A stretch of DNA of 39,561 nt, taken from Acidobacteriota bacterium (GTDB lineage: Bacteria > Acidobacteriota > Terriglobia > Terriglobales > Acidobacteriaceae). Made by a program: the position numbers and the translations under genes. The stretch is from NCBI GenBank assembly GCA_003225495.1, contig QIAJ01000108.1:1-39561 (forward strand), in the 5' to 3' direction. The notes under the pieces were generated by a model. That model was not told the DNA's origin, ran no database searches, and saw only the letters and a program-made list of their open reading frames with translations. Positions 1 through 8,557 of this stretch are shown piece after piece (within the stretch, counting starts at the first letter, position 1; every line of letters begins with the position of its first letter).

Positions 1-65
1 CAGAAACGCAAAGACCGCTTTCTTGGCTTCTTGGTCTCTCTGCTTTGTTCCTTTACTCAGAAAGC

Positions 66-227
66 ATGCGCGCGTGGCGACAGCTCAGGAGGCCATGGCA
101 CGAGCCTCGCACCGTCCCCGACTATGTCGGAATCGCGATAGCCACAATCATTCCGGCACTCACGTGCTTGGTGATTGGAATCTGGTGGAAGAAGCGTTTG
201 GCCGCTAAACAGTTCCCGACTGGTTGA
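66..227 (+). CDS. possible small membrane protein (53 aa)
   Basis: A short open frame whose middle reads as one hydrophobic helix (YVGIAIATIIPALTCLVIGIWW) is followed at once by KKR, the pattern of a single-pass protein with a positive cytoplasmic tail. The ATG at 66 is preceded only by a weak purine-rich stretch (agaaag). An upstream in-frame start at 45 is also open. No family is recognised. It stands alone at the window edge and could be a chance frame. Confidence 0.28.
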   Translation: MRAWRQLRRPWHEPRTVPDYVGIAIATIIPALTCLVIGIWWKKRLAAKQFPTG

Positions 228-576
228 GGCTCCCGGTCTGATTGTTGATAAATCGCCATTACACCAACTACTCCAAGCCGGGCAGATCAAATCCCCAGTA
301 GTTGACATTAAATTCCGATTCACTCATTGATGGGATTGCGAGCGCTCGGGCACTCTTTCTTGGCCTTTTCGTGGCAGCTAGCTTCTTCAACTTCTTTGCG
401 TTTTGAAAACCCAAGATGCTCGCGCGGCAGGTCAGCGACCACAAAGTCGACCGTTCGATCTGCGAACCACTCTCGTCGGCTTTGCCCGCATAGGTGTAGA
501 CCGTTGTCCCGGGTTTCTCCATCGCCAATTCTTCGCGACATCTGGCGAGCCTGACGGGGAATTTGTCGGCCCACTG
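228..576. other. region without a recognisable gene
   Basis: Between the small membrane ORF and the stop of the leftward deazaflavin-type gene I recognise no family. The minus frame continuing directly past the TAA at 577-579 stays open to 268. It contains residues such as EKPGTTVYTYAGKADESG, with an ATG at 528. It could be a small hypothetical gene (86 aa from that ATG) or decayed sequence. I see no convincing ribosome binding site for it. Confidence 0.3.
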
Positions 577-939
577 TTAGCGGATTTGCGCTTGAACGGC
601 AACGTCGAACTTCGAATAGTACTTCTTGACGTCACCAGCACCATACTTGGCGCGGAACTTCTCGACCACGGACGATACCTTCTTGGCATCCGTAACACGG
701 TCAACCTTGACTTCAGCCTTTGCGCCTCGCGCATCGATCTGCATCACGGGCTTCTTGAGTATGTTCTTGTACCACTGCGTATCCGACCCCCGCACCGGCA
801 GTAACAATAGCTTGTCGTCCTCGAACACGAACCAAACCTGATTTGAGATGGCGCATCCTGATTTTCTGCCAGTCACCGTGATCTTAATTTGGCGATATCG
901 GGAAAGGCGGTCTTTTAGAGCATCGTTTTGCTTTGGCAT
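577..939 (-). CDS. deazaflavin-dependent nitroreductase family protein
   Basis: A 120-residue protein. The stretch KITVTGRKSG, then VWFVFEDDKLLLLPVRGSDTQWYKN, then KPVMQIDARG is the core of the Ddn/F420H(2)-dependent oxidoreductase family (former DUF385), a split-barrel flavin-like fold. Members reduce quinones or nitro compounds with F420 or flavin. The cofactor here cannot be told from sequence. The ATG at 939 was chosen because AGGG lies 7 nt upstream and the family begins close to this point; the longer frame to 1020 adds unrelated residues. It is the last of three leftward genes (aldo/keto reductase, cupin, this one), 31 nt after the cupin stop, so co-transcription is likely and a role in small-molecule redox chemistry fits. 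Confidence 0.75.
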   Translation of the reverse strand: MPKQNDALKDRLSRYRQIKITVTGRKSGCAISNQVWFVFEDDKLLLLPVRGSDTQWYKNILKKPVMQIDARGAKAEVKVDRVTDAKKVSSVVEKFRAKYGAGDVKKYYSKFDVAVQAQIR

Positions 940-970
940 GTGCACCCTGTCGCTTATTCGTCCGCGGATT

Positions 971-1366
971 TTATTTGCGATATTGCTGGTCGTTGACCTG
1001 CTCCATCCAGTCGACCACACTGCCGTCCTTCCTCTCCTGGATGGCGATGTGCGTCATCGCTGTCGTGAGCGTAGCGCCATGCCAGTGTTTCTCGCCAGGC
1101 GAGAACCAGACCACATCGCCGGGACGGATCTCCTCGATCGGTCCGCCTTCCCGCTGAGCCCAACCGCAACCAGCCGTGACGATGAGAGTTTGACCGAGCG
1201 GATGAGTGTGCCATGCCGTCCGCGCACCGGGCTCGAACGTAACGTTCGCACTCTGAACAAATGCCGGATCCGGCGCCTGAAAAAGCGGATCAATTCGGAC
1301 CGCGCCCGTGAACCAGTCGGACGGTCCCTTGGCGGAAGGTTGTGAACCGGCCCTCCTGATCTCCAT
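971..1366 (-). CDS. small cupin, manganese hydroxynitrile lyase type
   Basis: A 131-residue single-domain cupin. The metal motif [10 protein letters not shown] gives H53, H55 and Q59. The second motif PGEKHWHG gives H94, with H96 beside it. Length and the residues A40, V42, H53, H55, Q59, H94 and Q110 correspond position by position to what I recall of the Granulicella tundricola cupin hydroxynitrile lyase (GtHNL), which splits or forms (R)-cyanohydrins using Mn. This is recognition from memory, not an alignment. Cupins of this type are annotated variously as quercetinase-like or carboxymuconolactone-associated, so the natural substrate is uncertain. It lies between an aldo/keto reductase and a deazaflavin-type oxidoreductase in one leftward group, suggesting carbonyl or aldehyde metabolism. 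Confidence 0.85.
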   Translation of the reverse strand: MEIRRAGSQPSAKGPSDWFTGAVRIDPLFQAPDPAFVQSANVTFEPGARTAWHTHPLGQTLIVTAGCGWAQREGGPIEEIRPGDVVWFSPGEKHWHGATLTTAMTHIAIQERKDGSVVDWMEQVNDQQYRK

Positions 1367-1418
1367 TTTCGCAATTCCTTTCCGTGCCTTGTCTATCTAT
1401 TCGATCAAGTCGAGCTAC

Positions 1419-2865
<1,447 letters not shown>

Positions 2866-2979
2866 ATGGCTCGATCGGGCACCAGTTTGCTCTTCTTTTC
2901 TTCTTCGTCTAGAGTTATTGAGCCTCTGAGAAGGCGTCCCTTTCAAACCCAGTACCCTCATTCCAAAGGAGAACTCTGA
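2866..2979 (+). CDS. possible leader ORF coupled to the DinB gene (37 aa)
   Basis: An ATG at 2866 is preceded by GGAG four nucleotides upstream. The frame runs 37 codons and its TGA (2977-2979) overlaps the ATG of the next gene as TGATG, the arrangement of translational coupling. The product (MARSGTSLLFFSSSSRV...) matches nothing I know and has a serine/phenylalanine run near its start. It could be a regulatory leader peptide or a chance frame. Confidence 0.3.
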   Translation: MARSGTSLLFFSSSSRVIEPLRRRPFQTQYPHSKGEL

Positions 2980-3518
2980 TGTCTACCCAAGCGCCCACCC
3001 CTGAATTTGCGCGAGCCTTCTGCGACACCATGCTCAACGGCTTCGACAACGAAGTACAAACGACCAAAAAAGTTCTGGCCTGTATCCCCGACGACAAGCG
3101 CGACTACCGCCCCGACCCCAACGCCCGCACTGCCTGGGAACTCGCCTGGCATATCGCCAACACCGACATCCAGTTCCTGGACGGCATTGCCGACCTGCAA
3201 TTCAAGATGGAAAATCCTGCCGCGGCCGATAAGCCCAAGACGTCCGCCGAGCTGGTTGATTGGTATGGCCGCAACTACAAGCGCGCCTCCGATCGCGTGC
3301 GCGCCCTTTCGCCCGAGCAGTTGCTCACCCCGATTGAATTTTTCGGTGTCTTCAACCTGCCCGCAGCTTTTTATCTCGGATTCCTCAACAACCACAGCAT
3401 CCATCATCGCGGGCAGCTCGCCACCTACCTGCGTCCCATGGGGGCGAAGTGCCCATCGATCTATGGCGGCAGTTTCGACGAGCCGTTTCAGCACGCCGCT
3501 TCCACCACCGCAGCCTGA
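2979..3518 (+). CDS. DinB-family four-helix metalloprotein
   Basis: A 179-residue DinB/YfiT-like protein. The metal site is visible as H58 in ELAWHIAN and H139/H143 in NNHSIHHRGQLATYLRPMG, the classical late-helix pair. This superfamily includes thiol-dependent transferases (bacillithiol, mycothiol) and many uncharacterised stress-induced proteins, so the reaction is unknown. The ATG is preceded by AAAGGAGAA and overlaps the stop of the short ORF before it. A strong terminator follows, so it is transcribed alone or with that leader. Confidence 0.88.
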   Translation: MSTQAPTPEFARAFCDTMLNGFDNEVQTTKKVLACIPDDKRDYRPDPNARTAWELAWHIANTDIQFLDGIADLQFKMENPAAADKPKTSAELVDWYGRNYKRASDRVRALSPEQLLTPIEFFGVFNLPAAFYLGFLNNHSIHHRGQLATYLRPMGAKCPSIYGGSFDEPFQHAASTTAA

Positions 3519-3543
3519 TTAATTCTGCGTTAGAAAATTATCG

Positions 3544-3570
3544 AGCCGCTCCGCGAGGGGCGGCTTTTTT
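3544..3570 (+). terminator. rho-independent terminator after the DinB gene
   Basis: A 9-bp stem AGCCGCTCC / GGGGCGGCT (one T-G pair) with loop GCGA is followed by six T residues. Confidence 0.9.
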
Positions 3571-3627
3571 GTTGGACAAACACTTCGCCCACCGCACCAA
3601 CAAGGCGCGCATGATTTATTCTGTTGC

Positions 3628-3642
3628 ATCACGAATCGTGAT
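3628..3642. promoter_or_regulatory. short palindrome upstream of ychF
   Basis: ATCACGA and TCGTGAT form a perfect 7-bp inverted repeat around one A, ending 20 nt before the ychF start. It could be an operator or a 5' UTR hairpin; no regulator is identified. Confidence 0.35.
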
Positions 3643-3662
3643 TACCGGAAATTGAGAATTTC

Positions 3663-4748
3663 ATGAAGACTGGCATCATCGGCCTGCCGCAGGTGGGCAA
3701 GACATCCTTGTTTCGGATATTGACCAAGGCAAATCTTTCCGAGCAGGCATACTCCAACCCTCGCGAGGCGCACGTGGGCGTCGCCAAGGTTCCTGATGAG
3801 CGTCTCGACAAGCTGGCCGCGCTCTACAGCCCGAAAAAGCTCACGCACGCATCGGTCGAGTACGTCGATGTCGGCGCCATCGGTCAGGACGTCCTGAAGG
3901 AGACTGCGTACATCGGCCATCTTCGCAACGTGGACGCGCTCATCCATGTGGTGCGCGCCTTCGAGGATCCGGCCGTGCCGCACGTGGGCGCGATCGATCC
4001 GCTGCGCGACATCAAAAACGTTGACTTCGACCTCATTGTCAGCGATCTCGGACAGATAGAAAAGCGGCTGGAGCGGCTGGAAAAAGACCTGAAGAAAATG
4101 CGCTCGCCCGAACTCGAAAAAGAAAATGAGTTAATGATCAAGGCCAAGGCCCATCTTGAGACCGAGAAGCCGCTGCGCGAGATGGAAATGACGCCCGAGG
4201 ATAAGAAGCGATTGCGCGGGTTCATGTTCCTGAGTGAAAAGCCAATCCTCTACGTGCTCAACATCGGCGAGAGCACGCAACTGGGAAAAGACCTGGACGC
4301 CGCCGTAGAGAAGTACAAGCTTACCGAAGTTGCCGCGCGCCTTAACGCCGGAGCGAGCGCAATCTGCGGCAAGGTTGAAGCTGAACTCTCGGAGATGTCC
4401 GACGAGGATGCTGCGGAATTTCTCGGCAGCTATGGGCTGACCGAAAGCGGCTTGTCGCGCCTGATCCGGACCAGTTATCACCTGCTGGGGCTGATTTCTT
4501 TTTTTACGGCCGGCGAAGACGAATGCCGCGCTTGGACGATCCCGTTGAACACACGCGCTCAAAACGCGGCCGGAGCAATCCACTCCGATCTCGAAAAACA
4601 CTTTATCCGCGCCGAAACCATCCGATGGGATCAATTGCTGGACGCCGGTTCCGAAGCCAACGCCCGCGCCAAAGGAACGCTGCGACTAGAAGGCAAAGAC
4701 TACATCGTGCAGGATGGCGACGTCATGCACATCCGGCACTCAGGGTAG
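3663..4748 (+). CDS. ychF: ribosome-associated ATPase/GTPase YchF
   Basis: A 361-residue member of the YchF/OLA1 branch of Obg-type P-loop proteins, which bind ribosomes and prefer ATP. The P-loop is G7-LPQVG-K13-T14-S15 (GLPQVGKTS). The switch region reads YVDVGAIGQDV. A coiled-coil insert spans about residues 125-170 (EKRLERLEKDLKKM). The base-recognition motif is NxxE-like (VLNIGE) instead of NKxD, the usual sign of YchF. A C-terminal TGS domain ends YIVQDGDVMHIRHS. The family's usual length is about 363. The DVGAIG segment deviates from the usual DIAGLV, a pattern I associate with a divergent subgroup. Nothing nearby suggests an operon. Confidence 0.93.
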   Translation: MKTGIIGLPQVGKTSLFRILTKANLSEQAYSNPREAHVGVAKVPDERLDKLAALYSPKKLTHASVEYVDVGAIGQDVLKETAYIGHLRNVDALIHVVRAFEDPAVPHVGAIDPLRDIKNVDFDLIVSDLGQIEKRLERLEKDLKKMRSPELEKENELMIKAKAHLETEKPLREMEMTPEDKKRLRGFMFLSEKPILYVLNIGESTQLGKDLDAAVEKYKLTEVAARLNAGASAICGKVEAELSEMSDEDAAEFLGSYGLTESGLSRLIRTSYHLLGLISFFTAGEDECRAWTIPLNTRAQNAAGAIHSDLEKHFIRAETIRWDQLLDAGSEANARAKGTLRLEGKDYIVQDGDVMHIRHSG

Positions 4749-4752
4749 CCAG

Positions 4753-4852
4753 TACTCAGTACCTGGTACCCAGTCCTCCGACAAAGTCAGAGCGTTCTCA
4801 ACATCCAATGGGGGAAGGCGTTGAGTTTTTACTGGGTACCAGGTACTGAGTA
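4753..4852. repeat. 22-bp inverted repeat between convergent genes
   Basis: The arms at 4753-4774 and 4831-4852 are perfect reverse complements over 22 bp. They are built from the motif (C)AGTAC(C): ACTCAGTACC...GGTACCCAGT against ACTGGGTACC...GGTACTGAGT. Each arm contains the 6-bp palindrome GGTACC. The 56-nt loop also contains CTCAAC/GTTGAG pairing. It lies between convergent ychF and the next leftward gene and resembles a dispersed REP-like intergenic element. Confidence 0.8.
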
Positions 4853-4858
4853 GTGGTG

Positions 4859-5653
4859 TCAGTAGCGACCCTGATTGATCCAGAGCCTAACTCTTTCTTC
4901 CACTGAGAAATGCTGCTCGGGCGCGCCGGCGAATTTCGATTCCAATGTGAACGCGTGCGCTTCTAACGGCACGCTTATGTGGGAACGTGTCCGCAAGAAT
5001 CCGCGAACAAAATATTCGGTGTAGTGCTCGAGGCCCAGCACTTCGAACTGGACAGCGTGAACCAGTGCATGAAAAAGGGTGCGCGCAGCAATCTCTCCAT
5101 GGAAGACCACCACGTTTTCGAATGTCAGCGAGGCCATGTGGGTAAACTCCGGCAGGCTGGTGATGCCCTGCGCGCGGGCTTCGGCATAGAAGGGTGGGTT
5201 AGAAATCCGGCGTCCTTCCAAGGCAACGATGCGGATCTTGTCCAGCAATGCGGCGGCAAAGAACGGACTCATCATGGACCGTTGCGTTTCGTTGAGCGGC
5301 CGGCTCTGCGGGCGAAAATGATCGCGCTGCTCGTGCAGGTACTGCGCTACTTTACCGATCGCCTCGATGACTCTCTCTTCCTGCCACGAAGAATTGCTCA
5401 CTGAATCGATCGAGTCGGGATCGGTCACCTGACTGGCGATGCCGCTGTAATAGTGATGCAAGGCGCTCGTCGATAGCAGCGCTTTGCGCAACACGTCGCG
5501 CTGCGCGTGCCGGGCGATGTCCTCAGCGGAAAAGCGAAGGCGGAGGCGGTCAGTCGCACACTGGGCGCTGAGGATTTCCAGTTGCGCGTGCCGTAATTCG
5601 GCATTCATCTGAACAATGGCGACACGATCGCCAGTCTTATCCCACGAAAACAT
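4859..5653 (-). CDS. zincin-like protein of unknown function, TetR-controlled
   Basis: A 264-residue protein I cannot assign. The C-terminal half contains TLFHALVHAVQFEVLG (H195, H199), then YFVRGFLRT and PLEAHAF (E231). This is the layout of a zinc metallopeptidase helix, but the catalytic Glu of HExxH is Ala (HALVH), so it may bind metal without proteolysis. The N-terminal half is largely helical with no signal peptide. The start at 5653 is chosen because TTAGGAG lies 7 nt upstream; the longer frame from 5725 lacks such a site. Its promoter contains a 21-bp palindromic operator and it is divergent from a TetR regulator, which implies induction by a small molecule or stress. Confidence 0.7.
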   Translation of the reverse strand: MFSWDKTGDRVAIVQMNAELRHAQLEILSAQCATDRLRLRFSAEDIARHAQRDVLRKALLSTSALHHYYSGIASQVTDPDSIDSVSNSSWQEERVIEAIGKVAQYLHEQRDHFRPQSRPLNETQRSMMSPFFAAALLDKIRIVALEGRRISNPPFYAEARAQGITSLPEFTHMASLTFENVVVFHGEIAARTLFHALVHAVQFEVLGLEHYTEYFVRGFLRTRSHISVPLEAHAFTLESKFAGAPEQHFSVEERVRLWINQGRY

Positions 5654-5715
5654 TTTTGTACTCCTAAGAATTGAACTCCACCAGGGCGAAACGGGAGGGT
5701 CGAAAAAGTCATCAT

Positions 5716-5745
5716 ACTGTAACACTGTTAGTTTAACAGTGTCAA
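5716..5745 (-). promoter_or_regulatory. promoter with embedded TetR operator
   Basis: On the minus strand a perfect -35 TTGACA (5740-5745) and a -10-like TACAGT (5716-5721) are 18 bp apart. A perfect inverted repeat, ACACTGTTA and TAACAGTGT around GTT (5722-5742), fills the spacer and the end of the -35 box, the classic geometry for repression. A half-site ACACTGT recurs at 5870-5876 near the TetR gene start, hinting at autoregulation. Confidence 0.8.
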
Positions 5746-5909
5746 TAAGAAAATGGCCACGCGTATGACTTTGGGGCAGGTCTAGGATTTAGCAATTAAA
5801 AGCTTTAATACAATGATTATTTGAGAATGATGGCAACCACAAGTTTGTCGAGTTAACTCGTTAGTTGTACACTGTGAATGTTAATCCTCATGCAGAGGAC
5901 GGGCCCCCT

Positions 5910-6464
5910 ATGCCACCGGTTTCAGACAAGCACTTAGAGGAGCGGATACTGAAAGCCGGTCGTAAATTGTGGCGGACGCGCGGCGAAAGTGGCTTGACGT
6001 TGCGCGCGGTAGCGCACGAAGCAGGGACCACCACTCCCACACTCTACAAGCGATTTCGCAACAAGCAGGCGTTGCGTCTGGCACTTGCCTACCGTTTTCG
6101 CGAAGAGATGAATGCTCAGCTCTTCTCCTGCCGAACCCTGGAAGAGGTTCACCGCCGCTTCCTGCGTTACGCGGAAGAGAATCCGCATGAGTACGAATTG
6201 TTGGGCTTGTCATGGGGGCAATTTTTTTCGCCGGGCAATCCGCGGCCAGGACGGGCATGGGTGCTCACGCAACTGGCAGCGCGTTTCGGCGGCAAGGCCG
6301 AACAATACGGAGCCGCCTTCGATGCGTTGTTTCTCATGTGCCACGGAACCGCTACGCTGTTGACCGTAACCGACAACAAGGCGATGCGCGACGAGATTCG
6401 GGAAAACTGCACGAGCGTCTGCGACAAACTGCTCGCCAATATGGCGATTCTGCGCGAACAGTGA
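5910..6464 (+). CDS. TetR/AcrR-family transcriptional repressor
   Basis: A 184-residue regulator. The N-terminal HTH reads ILKAGRKLWRTRGESGLTLRAVAHEAGTTTPTLYKRFRNKQAL, a typical TetR domain (about residues 9-55). The C-terminal ligand domain is helical and includes LSWGQFF and LFLMCHGTATLL. I prefer the ATG at 5910, with GAGG 11 nt upstream; the frame stays open back to a TTG at 5865, adding 15 residues. It is divergent from the zincin-like gene, whose promoter carries a palindrome well placed to be this protein's operator. The ligand is unknown. Confidence 0.9.
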   Translation: MPPVSDKHLEERILKAGRKLWRTRGESGLTLRAVAHEAGTTTPTLYKRFRNKQALRLALAYRFREEMNAQLFSCRTLEEVHRRFLRYAEENPHEYELLGLSWGQFFSPGNPRPGRAWVLTQLAARFGGKAEQYGAAFDALFLMCHGTATLLTVTDNKAMRDEIRENCTSVCDKLLANMAILREQ

Positions 6465-6491
6465 GAGGAACTCGACCAAGCAAGCAGGATT

Positions 6492-7499
6492 TCAGTTTGC
6501 CGGGTGGGAGGAGCTTTCGTGTTCGCAACGCGCTTTCACTACTTTCAAGATTCTGCTCTGAAGATCGGACATGGTAGCGTCGCTCCAAATGCGCGCATAC
6601 CAGTTGAAGTCGGTCGAAAGACGCTGCTGACTGGAAAGATGCAAACGCACCATTCCATTGCCTAATGGTTCCAGACTGTACTCACCATGCAACACGTCGA
6701 AAAATGCACCTCCGACGCGGACGTGTTCGTCCAGCGTAGTGTTGGGAATCTGATCGGTCTGCGCTTTGATTGAGAAACCCAAACGCTGTTCCGGTTCCCA
6801 AGCATCAATCGTTTCAATGAAGAGCACGCCACCTGTGAAAGTGGCATGACGAATACCCCCAATGCCTTCGTGGGAAAGCGTGGCCTCGATAGGATCCGGA
6901 AATCCTATGCGATGACTCCAGGAGTCCGGCAACTCGCTCGTCTGAATGGCACGCACCCGCTCAATGTTGCTCCAAATCAACGGCGCGGAAGCCGCAATGT
7001 CGATGACGTTTTCCGTAGTGTGAATTTCTTTCGAATAGAGGACGCGCTGCTCCCAGGGAGCAATCATCATGGGCAGGAGCAGTATGGCGCCGGCGATCAC
7101 GTCATTTGCGCGAGCGTCCGCTAACAACCGCACCATGATTCCAGCGATGATTCCTCCCAGGCTGGCGCAAGCCATCCCGACCGGAAACAACATGACGACA
7201 CAGATCGCTCCCTCGAACAACGTGAAGACCGTTCCCAGCGCGGCCGCAGCCAAAGGCAACCAGGGCCACATCACCCACACTAAAAGGGCGGAAGGCTCCC
7301 GGCGTTCGATTATGAAGATAGTAATGAAGCCCATCGCGAAGGGGACGCCCAGTAGAAATGCCCACGTCATGGCTCCGCCAAACCGCTCGAAAAACGGGCT
7401 GCTGAATGCAAATCGCACGATCAAACCGTAAATCGCGCCTACCAGGACGCCGGTCCAAAGAATCTTGCTTCGTAACCGATGGCGAACTGATTCAGTCAT
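6492..7499 (-). CDS. membrane protein with C-terminal SRPBCC-like domain
   Basis: A 335-residue two-part protein. Residues about 10-150 hold four to five hydrophobic segments (ILWTGVLVGAIYGLIV, TWAFLLGVPFAMGFITIFII, LLVWVMWPWLPLAAAALG, ICVVMLFPVGMACASLGGIIAGIMV, VIAGAILLLPMMI). The remainder (about 165-335) looks like a START/SRPBCC hydrophobic-ligand domain: IERVRAIQTSELPDSW, RHATFTGGVLFIETIDAWEPEQRLGFSI, GGAFFDVLHGEYSLEPLGNGMVRLHLSS. The ATG at 7499 is chosen for its AGGG 6 nt upstream; the frame extends to 7553 without a site. Function is unknown; a membrane-tethered lipid or polyketide binder is possible. It converges with the TetR gene. Confidence 0.78.
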   Translation of the reverse strand: MTESVRHRLRSKILWTGVLVGAIYGLIVRFAFSSPFFERFGGAMTWAFLLGVPFAMGFITIFIIERREPSALLVWVMWPWLPLAAAALGTVFTLFEGAICVVMLFPVGMACASLGGIIAGIMVRLLADARANDVIAGAILLLPMMIAPWEQRVLYSKEIHTTENVIDIAASAPLIWSNIERVRAIQTSELPDSWSHRIGFPDPIEATLSHEGIGGIRHATFTGGVLFIETIDAWEPEQRLGFSIKAQTDQIPNTTLDEHVRVGGAFFDVLHGEYSLEPLGNGMVRLHLSSQQRLSTDFNWYARIWSDATMSDLQSRILKVVKARCEHESSSHPAN

Positions 7500-7636
7500 G
7501 TTTTCCCTGCGCACTGAAGAATCCCCAGGTTGGCCGCAGTATGTCATAGGCAACGCCGCGACTGTATTTTCATTGTCTCCAACAGCTCTGAAAATCTGGA
7601 AACAGCCCGCGACACCTGATAGGCTTGCAAATCCCC

Positions 7637-8368
7637 ATGCATCCCATCACAACCAGTTTGCTGCTCGGCCTGACGGCGGCGATGGCCAATGTGTTCGGCG
7701 GCACCATCATCGTTCAGCGGCATTGGGAGCGGCGTTATCTGAAATACTTCATCGCGCTGGGCGCCGGGTTCATGCTGGCAACTGCCCTGCTGGAAGTCGT
7801 GCCAGCCAGTCTGGAATTAAGGGGCAGAGACGCCGCCTTTCTGATTCTCGTCGGCTATCTCATTATCCATTTCTTCGAGCACACGCTTTCGCCGCACTTC
7901 CACTTCGGGGAAGAGGTTCACAGCGATGAATTTGTCCACAAACACAAAGGCTATTCGGTGCTGCTCGGACTGATCATCCACACGTTCTTCGACGGCATCG
8001 CGATCGCGTCCGGCTTCCTAGTGTCGAATTGGCTGGGCTGGATCATCTTTGTGGCGGTATTCCTGCATAAGATTCCCGAAGGCTTTACGGTGGCATCGGT
8101 CATGCTCGCCAGTGGACGCAGCCGCGCGGCAGCATGGTGGGCGTCGGCGCTTCTTGGCGCTGCCACCATGGCGGGAGTATTCATGATGGCAATTTTCCGC
8201 CATCAAGTGAGCGCGGGACTACCGCTGGCCGCGGGTGTCACGATTTACGTCGCAGCATCGGATCTGATGCCCGAAGTCAATAAGGAGCCGGGAGTCAAGA
8301 TGGCGCTGGTGGTCTTTTTAGGTGTCGGATTGATGTTCCTTCTGGACCGGTTCTTCCATGTCCACTGA
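7637..8368 (+). CDS. ZIP-family divalent metal transporter
   Basis: A 243-residue membrane protein of the ZIP (SLC39/ZupT-like) family, which imports Zn, Fe or Mn into the cytoplasm. The two metal-site helices are clear: LIIHTFFDGIAIASGF (TM4) and VFLHKIPEGFTVASVML (TM5). A His-rich loop (HFFEHTLSPHFHFGEEVHSDEFVHKHKG) precedes TM4, and the protein ends MFLLDRFFHVH. About seven to eight hydrophobic segments are seen, matching the family. ATG 7637 is preferred over the in-frame TTG at 7625, which has AGG only one base upstream. No neighbour suggests a metal-regulated operon. Confidence 0.9.
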   Translation: MHPITTSLLLGLTAAMANVFGGTIIVQRHWERRYLKYFIALGAGFMLATALLEVVPASLELRGRDAAFLILVGYLIIHFFEHTLSPHFHFGEEVHSDEFVHKHKGYSVLLGLIIHTFFDGIAIASGFLVSNWLGWIIFVAVFLHKIPEGFTVASVMLASGRSRAAAWWASALLGAATMAGVFMMAIFRHQVSAGLPLAAGVTIYVAASDLMPEVNKEPGVKMALVVFLGVGLMFLLDRFFHVH

Positions 8369-8557
8369 GTGGTGCAGTTGCCCGTAACATCCCGATAGAC
8401 TCCCGCCATTCTCCACTTCCTTCATTTTTTTCCACCTCGTGACGGTTTTTCTCATTCGATTACGCATTGCGGCAGGCTTCGACCAGCCGAAGGCGCGCCG
8501 CCTGCGTCGCGCCCCCGCAACCGCCCAAAGATTTAAAAGTCTGGAATGGAGTGCAAA
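8369..8557 (+). promoter_or_regulatory. 5' leader of the giant secreted protein
   Basis: This 189-bp stretch has a pyrimidine-rich first half and a GC-rich second half. In the second half CTTCG/CGAAG nests inside GCAGGC/GCCTGC (about 8471-8515), suggesting a folded leader RNA. I could not match it to a known riboswitch. GGAG sits 6 nt before the chosen ATG at 8558. Confidence 0.25.

Noticed and set aside
8369-8557. Possible c-di-GMP or other riboswitch before the giant secreted gene
   Set aside because: The stretch can fold, but I could not find the conserved core of any riboswitch class, so I only note it as a structured leader.
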